Made by a program: the position numbers and the translations under genes. Shown piece after piece: positions 1 through 7,628 of a stretch of DNA of 14,203 nt. The stretch is taken from the NCBI GenBank assembly GCA_009778015.1, contig WRKS01000005.1:1-14203 (forward strand), written 5' to 3'. The notes under the pieces were generated by a model, which searched no databases, was not told where the DNA came from, and was given only the letters and a program-made list of their open reading frames with translations. Origin of the DNA: Candidatus Saccharimonadota bacterium (GTDB taxonomy: Bacteria; Patescibacteriota; Saccharimonadia; Saccharimonadales; Saccharimonadaceae). The first letter of the stretch is position 1, and each line of letters opens with the position of its first letter.

Positions 1-115
1 TGTATCAAACACAGCTTCATTGTTCGGGGCTGGTGTTTTTGCGTCTGGCGCTACTTCAACTGCAGGTGGAGCGAACGGTGGTGTCTCCCACCGCACCATA
101 CTATTAGGCTACTAA
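1..115 (+). CDS. C-terminal end of a surface-protein-like gene (copy 1, partial)
   Basis: This is the 3' end of a gene that begins before the window. Reading from position 2, 37 codons are open to a TAA at 113-115. The sequence is rich in Gly, Ala, Ser and Thr, contains AGVF, and ends HRTILLGY. Two other gene ends in the window (11699-11985 and 13962-14203, both minus strand) share the AG[IV]F motif and the identical last eight residues, while the sequence between is different. The composition suggests a beta-rich surface or fibre protein, but I do not recognise the family and cannot see an N-terminus. The gene converges on tsaD, whose stop codon lies only 18 bases downstream. I am confident that it is coding because of the three-way match, and not confident of the function. 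Confidence 0.7.
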   Translation, partial: VSNTASLFGAGVFASGATSTAGGANGGVSHRTILLGY

Positions 116-136
116 ATGTATGTGGGGTGAGGTTAG
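85..136 (+). repeat. Palindromic gene-end element, copy 1
   Basis: These 52 bases match positions 11676-11729 in inverted orientation, apart from a 2-base difference in a G run (4 versus 6). The inner 40 or so bases also match 13948-13989. The core at 97-122 is an imperfect palindrome with arms CATACTATTAG and CTAAATGTATG around GCTA, pairing at 9 of 11 positions. The element covers the last codons and stop of the upstream gene and continues past it. Its outer end contains the stop codon of tsaD on the other strand (133-135). Confidence 0.9.
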
Positions 137-1194
137 TTGGGCGTGACTTTTAAGTCTCTTGGGGCAGTCTTGGGTAAGCCCATAGCAAGGGCGGCGCGGG
201 CAATCATCACGGCGTTGTCGGTAGAGAGGGCGCGCTCAGGAAGCAGCAGCTTGGATGCTCCGCTATCTGCTCCGCAGGCGCCGAAGACCTCGTGGGCTTT
301 GTCGCGGAGGCGGGAGTTGGCGGCGACGCCGCCGGAGATAATGATTTGTTCGGGGCGATAAACTTTGGCGGCTTTTTCTAGGGCGTTTAAGAGGATCCGC
401 ACAGCAGATTCTTGGAAGACAAAGGCGAGTTCGTTTTTTTGCTCGTCGGCTAATTTGTCCGCCACTTCATCGCTAGACATGCGGAAGTTGCCGCCGGCCA
501 TTTCTTGGGCGCGGCGCAAGAAGGCGGTTTTAAGGCCGGAAAACGAGAACTCATAAGGATTGTCTAATTTTGGCGCTGGCAATAACTGCTCTTTGCCGGT
601 TGCCTTATAAGCGTCCGCGGCTTGGCTGATGCTCGGACCGCCCGGATAGGGGAGCCCGAGAATCTTAGCGGCTTTGTCAAAGGCTTCGCCGACGGCGTCG
701 TCGCGTGTCTCGCCCAAGATTTGATAGTTAGTAGGCGACTCTAAGAGGTAAATAGTGGAGTGGCCGCCCGAGACAACTAGGGCAAGGAGTGGAAAACGCA
801 TTTCGGCCGGCTCTACGCCGTAGATATGGGCATAAACATGGTCAACCGCGACGAGAGGCAAACCTAACACCTCGGCAAGGGTGCGAGCGGTCATAGCGCC
901 AATCATCAGACCGCCAATGAGGCCGGGACGATTAGCGACGGCGATGGCATCAATGGTTTTGTTATCGCGCAATTCTGCTAAACTCTCTTTAATACAACCC
1001 GCCTCTTTTAGGGCGAGCTTGATGGTTGGCAAGATGACGCGCAAGTGCTCGCGGGCGGCGATTTCGGGGAAGACACCGCCAAACTCCTTATGGATATCAA
1101 TTTGCGAAGCGACGATGTTGCTTAAAACGCGGCCGTCGCTAACCACCGCCGCAGCGGTCTCGTCGCAGGTGCTTTCAATCCCCAATACTTTCAC
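133..1194 (-). CDS. tsaD: tRNA N6-adenosine threonylcarbamoyltransferase TsaD
   Basis: TsaD transfers the threonylcarbamoyl group from TC-AMP to A37 of tRNAs that read ANN codons, working with TsaB and TsaE in bacteria. Visible family signatures include GIESTCDETAAA at the N-terminus, the metal-binding HVYAH (His119 and His123), VSGGHST, DDAVGEAFDKAAK with PYPGGP, FSFSGLKTA, ISGGVAANS and a C-terminal STDNAVMIA. I chose the GTG at 1194, giving 353 residues, near the family's usual 340. The frame stays open to a TTG at 1224, but those extra codons overlap the preceding gene and include the TATAAT box. There is no Shine-Dalgarno before the GTG, and TATAAT ends six bases upstream, which suggests a leaderless message. 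The stop lies inside the gene-end repeat at 85-136. Confidence 0.95.
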   Translation of the reverse strand: MKVLGIESTCDETAAAVVSDGRVLSNIVASQIDIHKEFGGVFPEIAAREHLRVILPTIKLALKEAGCIKESLAELRDNKTIDAIAVANRPGLIGGLMIGAMTARTLAEVLGLPLVAVDHVYAHIYGVEPAEMRFPLLALVVSGGHSTIYLLESPTNYQILGETRDDAVGEAFDKAAKILGLPYPGGPSISQAADAYKATGKEQLLPAPKLDNPYEFSFSGLKTAFLRRAQEMAGGNFRMSSDEVADKLADEQKNELAFVFQESAVRILLNALEKAAKVYRPEQIIISGGVAANSRLRDKAHEVFGACGADSGASKLLLPERALSTDNAVMIARAALAMGLPKTAPRDLKVTPN

Positions 1195-1200
1195 GTCTAT

Positions 1201-1209
1201 ATTATAACA
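1201..1209 (-). promoter_or_regulatory. Extended -10 promoter of tsaD, leaderless layout
   Basis: Read on the minus strand, TGT precedes TATAAT (1201-1206), a TGn extended -10. I see no good -35. Six bases separate the box from the GTG start, so transcription should begin at or next to the start codon. Confidence 0.6.
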
Positions 1210-1214
1210 TATTT

Positions 1215-1448
1215 TCAGCCCCAAGACGACTTTTTGGCGCGATCTTTATAGTCTTGGAAGCTACTGACACTCTTGACAGCCTCGCCGCGGCGCCGGTCTA
1301 AGGACTGCGGCTTGGTTTCGGTAAACTCAAATTCTGGCTCTGGGCCATTCATCTGCTTGAGTTCGTCCTCGGTTAAGAACTCCTCGTGGTCGCCATAGGA
1401 TTGCGCCACGACCTCGCCAGCGTCGTTTTTATGAATCTGCTTTTCCAT
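1215..1448 (-). CDS. Small acidic protein of unknown function, 77 residues
   Basis: I do not recognise this protein. It starts MEKQIHKNDAGEVV, is highly charged and hydrophilic, and has an acidic middle rich in Glu (residues about 20-45), a basic stretch (DRRRGEAVK) and ends KKSSWG. It has no membrane segment, signal peptide or cysteines and may be largely disordered. It lies between the tuf terminator and tsaD and has its own -10 box, so it is probably a separate unit that may read through into tsaD. Its stop (TGA, 1215-1217) is 20 bases before the tsaD start. There is no Shine-Dalgarno before the ATG; a TATAAT ends six bases upstream, the same layout as tsaD. The strong promoter box placed exactly at the start supports a real gene. 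Confidence 0.7.
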   Translation of the reverse strand: MEKQIHKNDAGEVVAQSYGDHEEFLTEDELKQMNGPEPEFEFTETKPQSLDRRRGEAVKSVSSFQDYKDRAKKSSWG

Positions 1449-1454
1449 GGCTCT

Positions 1455-1482
1455 ATTATAGCATACAGTCGGACAAGGGCAA
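1455..1482 (-). promoter_or_regulatory. Promoter of the 77-residue gene, leaderless layout
   Basis: On the minus strand a TTGCCC (1477-1482) is followed, after 16 bases, by TATAAT (1455-1460) with a TGC extended element. The ATG begins six bases after the box. Confidence 0.6.
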
Positions 1483-1484
1483 CG

Positions 1485-1510
1485 AAAAACGCGCCCGAGA
1501 GCGCGTTTTT
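1485..1510. terminator. Intrinsic terminator after tuf
   Basis: AAAAACGCGC and GCGCGTTTTT form a perfect 10-base-pair stem around a CCGAGA loop. It lies 16 bases past the tuf stop and has a T run on either strand, so it could act in both directions. It separates tuf from the next gene. Confidence 0.9.
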
Positions 1511-1525
1511 CTGTCAGCGGATTGT

Positions 1526-2713
1526 TTATTTGACAATCTTGGTGATAACACCGGCGCCAACTGTGCGGCCGCCTTCGCGGATTGCAAAGTTGTCGTTGCT
1601 GTTCATGGCGATTGGAGCAAGCAACTTAACCTTAAAGGTTACAGTGTCGCCTGGCATGACAATCTCTTTGTCTGATGGGAGCTCAACCTCACCAGTAACA
1701 TCGGTAGTGCGGAAGTAGAATTGTGGCTTGTAGCCCTTGCTAAATGGGGTGTGGCGGCCGCCTTCTTCCTTCTTCAAGATGTAAACCTCGGCCTCAAACT
1801 CGGTGTGTGGCTCAATGGTGCCGGGTTTAGCGATAACTTGACCGCGCTCAATTTGCTCGCGCTCAATACCACGAAGCAAGATGCCGGCGTTGTCGCCTGC
1901 GCGGCCTTCGTCCAAAATCTTCTTAAAGGCCTCAATACCGGTAACAACCGATTTTTGGGTTGGGCGGATACCGATAATCTCAACTTCGTCGTTAATTTTA
2001 ACGATACCTTGCTCAATACGACCGGTGGCAACGGTGCCACGGCCCTTGATAGAAAAGACGTCCTCAATTGGCATCAAGAATGGCTTGTCAACCTCGCGCT
2101 TTGGCTCCTCAACGTAGCTGTCTAGAGCAGCGACCAATTCCATGATTGCGTCCTCGGCTGCAGCGTCGCCTTCAAGCGCTTTGGCAGCAGAGCCCTTGAT
2201 GATTGGGGCGTTTTCGCCATCGTAACCGTTCTTGGTTAGTAGTTCGCGGATGTCCATCTCAACAAGCTCAACCAACTCTGGGTCAGCGAGGTCCATTTTA
2301 TTCAAGAAAACAACGATTTTTGGAACGTTAACTTGGCGCGCCAAGAGAACGTGCTCGCGGGTCTGCGGCAACGGACCGTCGTTGGCCGCAACGACCAAGA
2401 TAGCGCCGTCAATCTGCGCCGCACCGGTAATCATGTTCTTGACGTAGTCGGCGTGGCCAGGCATGTCCACGTGCGCGTAGTGTCGGTTTGCGCTCTCATA
2501 CTCTTGGTGCGAGGTCGCGATAGTGATACCACGAGCCCTTTCTTCTGGGGCGTTGTCAATCGCCGCGTAGTCAACCGCTTTGTTTACTGCACCTGGTAGC
2601 TTCTTGGCTAGCACGTGAGTAATAGCTGCTGTAGTGGTGGTTTTACCGTGGTCAACGTGACCCATGGTACCAACGTTAACATGAGGCTTGCTCCTGTCAA
2701 AATTTTCTGCCAT
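1526..2713 (-). CDS. tuf: Translation elongation factor Tu
   Basis: EF-Tu is the GTPase that brings aminoacyl-tRNA to the ribosome. At 395 residues it has normal length. The GTPase motifs are clear: G1 GHVDHGKT at 18-25, RGITI at 61-65 in switch I, DMPGH at 83-87, NKMD at 138-141 and GSAAKAL for G5. Domains 2 and 3 follow, ending [20 protein letters not shown]. In the G3 motif the usual DCPGH cysteine (Cys81 in E. coli) is replaced by methionine. The ATG has a good Shine-Dalgarno (AAGGAG, then GTAAAAA as spacer), unlike its leaderless neighbours. The gene is monocistronic, with its own promoter and a strong terminator. No str-operon partners (rpsL, rpsG, fusA) are adjacent. Confidence 0.98.
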   Translation of the reverse strand: MAENFDRSKPHVNVGTMGHVDHGKTTTTAAITHVLAKKLPGAVNKAVDYAAIDNAPEERARGITIATSHQEYESANRHYAHVDMPGHADYVKNMITGAAQIDGAILVVAANDGPLPQTREHVLLARQVNVPKIVVFLNKMDLADPELVELVEMDIRELLTKNGYDGENAPIIKGSAAKALEGDAAAEDAIMELVAALDSYVEEPKREVDKPFLMPIEDVFSIKGRGTVATGRIEQGIVKINDEVEIIGIRPTQKSVVTGIEAFKKILDEGRAGDNAGILLRGIEREQIERGQVIAKPGTIEPHTEFEAEVYILKKEEGGRHTPFSKGYKPQFYFRTTDVTGEVELPSDKEIVMPGDTVTFKVKLLAPIAMNSNDNFAIREGGRTVGAGVITKIVK

Positions 2714-2763
2714 TTTTTACTCCTTTTTGTCGGGCACTAATAATAACCAGCCCAATTTACCAT

Positions 2764-2792
2764 ATTGTAAAGCATAACACCATAAAAAGCAA
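2764..2792 (-). promoter_or_regulatory. Promoter of tuf
   Basis: On the minus strand TTGCTT (2787-2792) is separated by 17 bases from TACAAT (2764-2769). About 50 bases of leader follow before the ATG. Confidence 0.7.
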
Positions 2793-2824
2793 GTGTTTTA
2801 TGCGATTTCACACGCAAAAAACGC

Positions 2825-4270
2825 CTAAATTGTGCGGATCTGGATCGTGTCTGTGCCACCGACGACGCCCTGCTGGCGGCCGGACAAGACCACGACTACG
2901 GCGTCTTCGTCCCCAACTCCTAGTTTTCTCTCGGCGTGGAGGCGCTCGGCGACTAATAAACCGTAATTGTGCTCAAGTTCGGCGACATAACTATCAACGC
3001 CGTAGCACATAACAAGTTGGTTGGCGATATGCGGGTCGCTGGTGACGCTGACGATGCGGATGCTTGGGCGGTTGGCGCTGGCAAGCCAGGTAGTAAAGCC
3101 GGTTTTGGTCTCGGTGACGATAGCGTCGGCATCAATGCTTTCGGCGAGCTTAACACCTTGGCGGCAAACTCGCTCAACCGGCAGCTCGCTCTCGGGCTTG
3201 AGATATTCTAGTTCGTTGTTCTCCTGCGTATACTCAATAACTTCGCGCAAGGCGTTAATCGCCTCAAGCGGGAATTTGCCGGCGGCAGTTTCTTCAGACA
3301 ACATAATCGCGTCGGCGCCCATAATCACGGCGCTTGCCACGTTGTCGGCCTCGGCGCGAGTGGGAATTGGGCTGTCATACATGGTGCCCATGGTCTGGGT
3401 CGCGACAATTACTTGGGTGCCGTATTTGCGGCAGAAGTGGACCAGTTTACGCTGGATGGTCGGGACGGCCTGCATGCCGACCTCGTAGGCCATGTCGCCG
3501 CGCGCCACCATCACCACATCGGCCTCGCGGGCAATCGCGTCCATCGCCGCGTCGCTGGCGACGGCTTGTTTGGTCTCAATCTTGGCGATAATCTTGATAG
3601 AATCAGGGTAGCCGGCCTCTTTGAGCAGGCGGCGGCCCTCAACGATGTTGTCGGCGTCTTGGATAAACGAGAGCGCGACAAAATCAAAGTCTTTGTCGGC
3701 GCCAAAACGCATATCTTCTAGGTCCTTCTCGGGGAATACATCGTCGCCGAAGTCGGTGTCAGGGAGGTTAATGCCTTTTTTGCGTTTGACTTCGCCGTCG
3801 TTTTCTACACGGACCTTAATCGCGGTGTCGCTAAGAACCTCGGTAACAGTAGTTTTGACCTTGCCGTCGTAGATCCAGGCGATTTCGCCCGGTTTGACCT
3901 TTGGGGCTAGGTTGTATTGGACGGGCAGGATGTGCGAGCCGTCGTGTTCGGCGTCGCGGAGAGTGTAGTCCAGGACGAGCTCGTCGCCGACCTTGACAAA
4001 TAGGCTGTCGTCTTTGATGTCGCCGAGGCGGATTTTGGGCCCCTGTAAGTCTTGGACAATCGCCACGCGGCGGCCGAGCCGTTCGGCGGCCATGCGAATG
4101 TCTTTAATTTGCTGCTCCTTTTCAGGGTAGGAGCCGTGCGAGAAGTTGAGTCGGCAAACATCGGCGCCAGCGGCTATTACTTTTTCAATCTCTTTGTCAC
4201 CCTCGGTCTCTGACCAAGTAGATGGCCCGATGGTGGCCATTATCTTTGTTCTTTTAAAAAATTTACTCAT
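2825..4270 (-). CDS. pyk: Pyruvate kinase
   Basis: Pyruvate kinase converts phosphoenolpyruvate and ADP to pyruvate and ATP, the last step of glycolysis and a major source of ATP in a fermentative reduced genome. The 481-residue protein has the barrel-domain motifs RTKIMATIGP, CRLNFSHG (Arg40, Asn42, Ser44, His45), QDLQGPKIRLG, IAKIE (Lys230, Glu232), MVARGDMAYEVG (253-265) and TRAEADNVASAV, followed by the C-terminal domain from about residue 360. Two conserved spots differ from the common form: ARGDMAYE replaces ARGDLGVE, and MLSEETAAGK replaces MLSGETAAGK. The ATG has no Shine-Dalgarno and a TAATAT box with a TG element lies seven bases upstream, so it may be leaderless. It sits 88 bases after radA and 33 bases before the tuf -35 element. 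Confidence 0.96.
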   Translation of the reverse strand: MSKFFKRTKIMATIGPSTWSETEGDKEIEKVIAAGADVCRLNFSHGSYPEKEQQIKDIRMAAERLGRRVAIVQDLQGPKIRLGDIKDDSLFVKVGDELVLDYTLRDAEHDGSHILPVQYNLAPKVKPGEIAWIYDGKVKTTVTEVLSDTAIKVRVENDGEVKRKKGINLPDTDFGDDVFPEKDLEDMRFGADKDFDFVALSFIQDADNIVEGRRLLKEAGYPDSIKIIAKIETKQAVASDAAMDAIAREADVVMVARGDMAYEVGMQAVPTIQRKLVHFCRKYGTQVIVATQTMGTMYDSPIPTRAEADNVASAVIMGADAIMLSEETAAGKFPLEAINALREVIEYTQENNELEYLKPESELPVERVCRQGVKLAESIDADAIVTETKTGFTTWLASANRPSIRIVSVTSDPHIANQLVMCYGVDSYVAELEHNYGLLVAERLHAERKLGVGDEDAVVVVLSGRQQGVVGGTDTIQIRTI

Positions 4271-4277
4271 ATAACCT

Positions 4278-4286
4278 ATATTACCA
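4278..4286 (-). promoter_or_regulatory. Possible extended -10 of pyk
   Basis: On the minus strand TGG then TAATAT (4278-4283) lies seven bases before the pyk ATG. It matches the -10 consensus at 4 of 6 positions, so it is weaker evidence than at tsaD. Confidence 0.4.
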
Positions 4287-4358
4287 CAAAAATAACAGAT
4301 TGCAAAGCAAGCCGCCGGCCCGCGCGCTTATCTCTAGCCGCATAGTGCGACGACGAGG

Positions 4359-5729
4359 TTAACGCAGATAAACATTGAGGACGGCGGTCAGGTCGCGGGC
4401 TGGCTTGATAAAGGGATTCTTGATGGTGCGGGGGGCGATGGCGGCGGTAAAGCCGAGTTTCTTGGCCTCGCCGATGCGCTTTTCGGCGGCGTGGACAGAG
4501 CGGATCTCGCCGCCTAGGCCAACCTCGCCAAAGACGACTAGGTCGTCTGATAATTTGCGGCCGGCGGCGGCGCTGGCGATAGCCATACAGACCGCGAGAT
4601 CGGCCGCGGCGTCCGAGACACGGATGCCGCCAACCACGTTGATAAAAATATCTTTGTCGGACAGCATCAATTTGGTGCGCTGCTCTAAAACAGCAATTAG
4701 CAGGTTAAGGCGGTTCAAGTCAAAGCCCGAGGCGGTCCGTTTAGGGTAGCCAAAAGTGGTGCGATTGACCAGGGCCTGAATTTCTACCAAGAGCGGCCGC
4801 ACACCGTCAATAGCCGAAAAAATAATAGAGCCGTCCACATTTTGCCGTTCGGCGAGTAATGCCGCAGAGGGGTTAACAACTTCCTCTAACCCGCGCTCGT
4901 TCATCTCAAAAATAGCGAGTTCCGAGGTGGCGCCAAAGCGGTTCTTGGCGGCGCGGATGGTCTTGAAGCCGCCGTAGCGGTCGCCTTCAAAGTTAAGGAC
5001 GACATCAACCATATGCTCTAGGGTCTTAGGCCCGGCGAGAGCGCCGTCTTTGGTAACATGGCCGACTAGCATCATGGCGGTGTCGGTGGCTTTGGCGGCG
5101 CGAATCAAGATGTTGCCAGAATTAGAGATTTGCGAAACGCCACCGGGGGCGCTGGCAATTTCGGCAACCGCAAGAGTTTGGATTGAGTCAATGATGACAA
5201 ACTTGTATTTGCCGTTTAAGATAGTTTGGGCGATGTCGTTAGTAGAGTTGCTGCTCGCAAAATCCAAAGCCAGAGCGTTACGCTTGGTTATGCGGCTAGC
5301 CAAGCGAATGGCACGAGCGCGGACTTGCGGTGCCGACTCCTCGCCGGAGACGTAGAGGACAGGGACGGTCTTAGAAATCTCGTTGGCGATTTGCAAGAGC
5401 AGAGTGGATTTGCCGATGCCGGGCTGACCGGTAAGGAGAGTAACGCTGCCGGGCAACACACCGCCGCCCAGCACCAAATCTAGGTCGGGGAAGCCGCTGT
5501 GCAAGCGCTCGTTTTCCTTTTCGTCGGCCGACTCAGTAGCATAAACATTTTCTACGGTTAGGATGCTGCCAGTTTTTGACGCCTTAGTGAGGGTGTTTTT
5601 GACCTCGGGGGCGTTGGCCTGCTCCAAGAGAGTTTCCCATTCGCCACAACTGGTGCACTGCCCCATCCACTTGGGGTAGCTGGCCCCGCAATTAGAGCAG
5701 ACAAAAAGCCGGCGTTGTCTGGCGCTCAT
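4359..5729 (-). CDS. radA: DNA repair protein RadA
   Basis: RadA is a RecA-related ATPase that helps process branched recombination intermediates by driving branch migration. The 456-residue protein shows the full family architecture. An N-terminal zinc finger has cysteines at 11, 14, 25 and 28. The RecA-like core has Walker A GQPGIGKST (101-109), a Walker B strand KFVIIDS, and the RadA-specific KNRFG at 262-266. A Lon-protease-like C-terminal domain follows from about residue 290. The ATG overlaps the thyA stop by one base (TAATG), so the two are translationally coupled. It is the last gene of the overlapping six-gene set. Confidence 0.97.
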   Translation of the reverse strand: MSARQRRLFVCSNCGASYPKWMGQCTSCGEWETLLEQANAPEVKNTLTKASKTGSILTVENVYATESADEKENERLHSGFPDLDLVLGGGVLPGSVTLLTGQPGIGKSTLLLQIANEISKTVPVLYVSGEESAPQVRARAIRLASRITKRNALALDFASSNSTNDIAQTILNGKYKFVIIDSIQTLAVAEIASAPGGVSQISNSGNILIRAAKATDTAMMLVGHVTKDGALAGPKTLEHMVDVVLNFEGDRYGGFKTIRAAKNRFGATSELAIFEMNERGLEEVVNPSAALLAERQNVDGSIIFSAIDGVRPLLVEIQALVNRTTFGYPKRTASGFDLNRLNLLIAVLEQRTKLMLSDKDIFINVVGGIRVSDAAADLAVCMAIASAAAGRKLSDDLVVFGEVGLGGEIRSVHAAEKRIGEAKKLGFTAAIAPRTIKNPFIKPARDLTAVLNVYLR

Positions 5730-6640
5730 TAGATAATCACCGTTGGGACCTTAATCTGGTCGTATGATTTGTAGTCTTGGAGGTCAAAATCACCGATGGC
5801 AAAATCGTCAATCGTTTTTTGCTTGCCGTTAATCACGAGTTTAGGGAAGGCAAGGGGCTTACGTTGCACCTGCTCGCGGGCGGCGTCAAGCTGGTTGTCG
5901 TAAAGATGGGCGTCGGAGATAGAGATGACGAGTTCGCGTGCCTCTAAGCCGGTAATCTTGGCGACCATCATCAGGAGCGCCGCATATTGGCAGATATTGA
6001 ACGGCAGACCCAAAAAGACATCGCTGGCGCGCTGGAAGAGGTGGAGATAGAGCTTGCCCTTGATAACCACAAACTGATAGAGAGTGTGGCAAGGTGGCAA
6101 ACGCATCTCGCCGAGCTCGCCGGCGTTCCAACCATTGACGATAATCGCTTTGCTGTCGGGGTGGTTTTTAATCTCGTCAATCGCCCATTGCAGCTGGTCC
6201 ACTTCGTGGTCGCCAGCGCAAGCGCATTCGGTGTCGCTGCCCCAGCAGGGTTTGCGCCAGTGGCGCCACTGGACGCCGTAGATGCGGCCTAGGGTGCCTT
6301 CTTTGACCGAATTCGGGTCCTCAAAACCGTCCCAAATGTTGACTTTATGCTCTTGGAGGTATTTTGGCGTGGTGCAGTCGCCGGAGATAAACCAGAGCAT
6401 CTCATGAATCGGCCACTTAAAAGGGGTCTTTTTGGTGGTGAGGAGCGGGAAGCCGTAGCGGAGGTCAAACGAAAGCTGAGCACCAAAAACGCTCTTCATA
6501 TTGACGATGCCGCGGGATTTTTTGCTTTTGCCCTCTTTGAGGATGCGAGCGAGGAGCTGCAGATACTGATACTCGGGGTGCGGGTACTTGGCGGCTGACG
6601 CCGAGTCGGACTTCGTCCGATTGGGTTTATTATCTTTCAT
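5729..6640 (-). CDS. thyA: Thymidylate synthase
   Basis: ThyA methylates dUMP to dTMP using methylene-tetrahydrofolate. At 303 residues it has the nucleophile in LPPCHTLYQF (Cys184), QRASDVFLGLPFN with the pyrimidine-reading Asn, and SISDAHLYDNQ. An extra Cys-rich segment (CWGSDTECACAGDH, about 132-145) lies in the small domain. The first 25 or so residues are a polar extension before the usual start of the fold. Phosphate-site residues are unusual: the paired arginines of the usual DSRR motif read DSKA, and the serine of QRS is Ala. A GGAGGAG lies just upstream and the start overlaps the dCMP deaminase stop (ATGA). The deaminase upstream would supply its dUMP. Confidence 0.95.
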   Translation of the reverse strand: MKDNKPNRTKSDSASAAKYPHPEYQYLQLLARILKEGKSKKSRGIVNMKSVFGAQLSFDLRYGFPLLTTKKTPFKWPIHEMLWFISGDCTTPKYLQEHKVNIWDGFEDPNSVKEGTLGRIYGVQWRHWRKPCWGSDTECACAGDHEVDQLQWAIDEIKNHPDSKAIIVNGWNAGELGEMRLPPCHTLYQFVVIKGKLYLHLFQRASDVFLGLPFNICQYAALLMMVAKITGLEARELVISISDAHLYDNQLDAAREQVQRKPLAFPKLVINGKQKTIDDFAIGDFDLQDYKSYDQIKVPTVII

Positions 6641-7083
6641 CGCTCCTCCTCAAGCTTTACTACCTTTATACCACACCCCTCTAACAAATCAATACTTGCT
6701 TTATCCCACCATTCATACAAGTAATATAATTCTTTGATTCCGGTCTTTTTTATCTCTTGGGCGCACTTGATGCAAGGCGACATGGTAACAAAGAGGGCGG
6801 AGCCAGTGAGGTCAACCTGATTTTTGGCCGCCGCCTCAATAGCCGAGAGCTCGGCATGGATGACACCGGGGTGGGCGATAAGCTCGGGCGCGCTGTCTTC
6901 GGCTCCGTGAGCTGCTGCGCTGGCATCTAATTCAATCTCCATCGGGCCGCCGGTCGGGTTATAGTTGATACCGCTAGAGATAATCGCGCCGTTTTTGACA
7001 AAAAAACAAGCCACGCCGCCGAGCTTGGCCTTAGAGGTCCTTGCCATACGCTTGAGAGGCTTGATGTAATCTCTAATCTGCAT
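6637..7083 (-). CDS. Deoxycytidylate (dCMP) deaminase
   Basis: This zinc enzyme deaminates dCMP to dUMP, feeding the thymidylate synthase encoded next. The zinc and catalytic signature is complete: HAE at 76-78 (His ligand and proton-shuttling Glu) and SPCIKC with Cys104 and Cys107. A long linker holds NYNPTGGP, close to the family's nucleotide-binding GYN segment. I chose the ATG at 7083, giving 148 residues, because GAGGG lies just upstream and it overlaps the HIT gene by only 11 bases. The frame is open to a TTG at 7122, but that start is non-ATG and would overlap by 50 bases. The stop overlaps the thyA start (ATGA). A related cytidine or tRNA-type deaminase is less likely given the neighbour. 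Confidence 0.9.
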   Translation of the reverse strand: MQIRDYIKPLKRMARTSKAKLGGVACFFVKNGAIISSGINYNPTGGPMEIELDASAAAHGAEDSAPELIAHPGVIHAELSAIEAAAKNQVDLTGSALFVTMSPCIKCAQEIKKTGIKELYYLYEWWDKASIDLLEGCGIKVVKLEEER

Positions 7084-7627
7084 CTTGGCCCTCGCTGTAT
7101 TTTTTTTCAAAGCGTTTGGCAAGTTTAGCGAGCTTGCGGCCGAGAGCTTGGTATTTTTGAGCGTTTTGCAAGGGGGTGAGCTTCATTTGGCGGTAATTCC
7201 AGACCGAGAGGTCGGGCGCGTCAAAGGGGATGCAATGGTAGTGGATGTGCTCGTTGACCGAGCTCTGAGCGGTAGAGCCAACCTTTTGAATAAACTGCAC
7301 GCCCTTGATGCCCCAGACTTGGCGGATGATTTTTTGGGCAATATACATTAGCTCGCGGATGGCCTCCCACTCTTGGGGGGTGAGTTCTTTGACACCGCGG
7401 ACATGGCGGCGGGGGACAATCATCATGTGGCCGTCAATATAGGCAAACAACGAGATAGTGAGGACGACGCCGGCGGTTTCGTAGATGACGTATTTTTCGC
7501 GCAAGTCGCAAAAACAACACTTGCCGACGGTTTGCCAAATTTGGTCATATTCGCCGGTAACACGAGCGTCCCGATAGGCAATTTGCTTTTTTGACAAAGG
7601 GTCGTCCTGTGGGGTTCTCTCGGGCAT
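7073..7627 (-). CDS. HIT-family nucleotide-binding protein
   Basis: Histidine-triad proteins are nucleotide hydrolases or transferases acting on compounds such as AMP-amidates, Ap4A or nucleotidylated sugars. The 184-residue protein carries the HxHxH triad as HIHYH (127-131), preceded by QSSVNE, and the conserved strand DGHMMIVPRRHV. A CCFC at 37-40 at the domain entry suggests a bound zinc, as in many HIT proteins. The C-terminal 40 residues are a basic helix (LGRKLAKLAKRFEKKYSE). AAGGAG ends five bases before the ATG, inside the last codons of the preceding gene, whose stop is one base upstream. The precise substrate cannot be read from sequence; Ap4A phosphorylase or hydrolase activity is the closest guess. 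Confidence 0.88.
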   Translation of the reverse strand: MPERTPQDDPLSKKQIAYRDARVTGEYDQIWQTVGKCCFCDLREKYVIYETAGVVLTISLFAYIDGHMMIVPRRHVRGVKELTPQEWEAIRELMYIAQKIIRQVWGIKGVQFIQKVGSTAQSSVNEHIHYHCIPFDAPDLSVWNYRQMKLTPLQNAQKYQALGRKLAKLAKRFEKKYSEGQDAD

Positions 7628-7628
7628 A

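Noticed and set aside
85..136. The palindrome as a simple two-way transcription terminator
   Set aside because: No T run follows on either strand and the stem is AT-rich with two mismatches; the sequence identity between copies is far greater than a terminator needs.
2795..2824. A terminator between pyk and tuf
   Set aside because: Only a 4-base-pair core stem (TGCG/CGCA) with A/T flanks is possible and the T run is on the wrong side for the minus strand, so I could not support it.
4290..4340. A GC-rich hairpin after radA as a terminator
   Set aside because: AAGC/GCTT can pair but the inside does not form a continuous stem, and no T run follows.
7084..7122. Upstream TTG start for the dCMP deaminase
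   Set aside because: It would overlap the HIT gene by 50 bases without a Shine-Dalgarno, whereas the ATG at 7083 has GAGGG and a short overlap.
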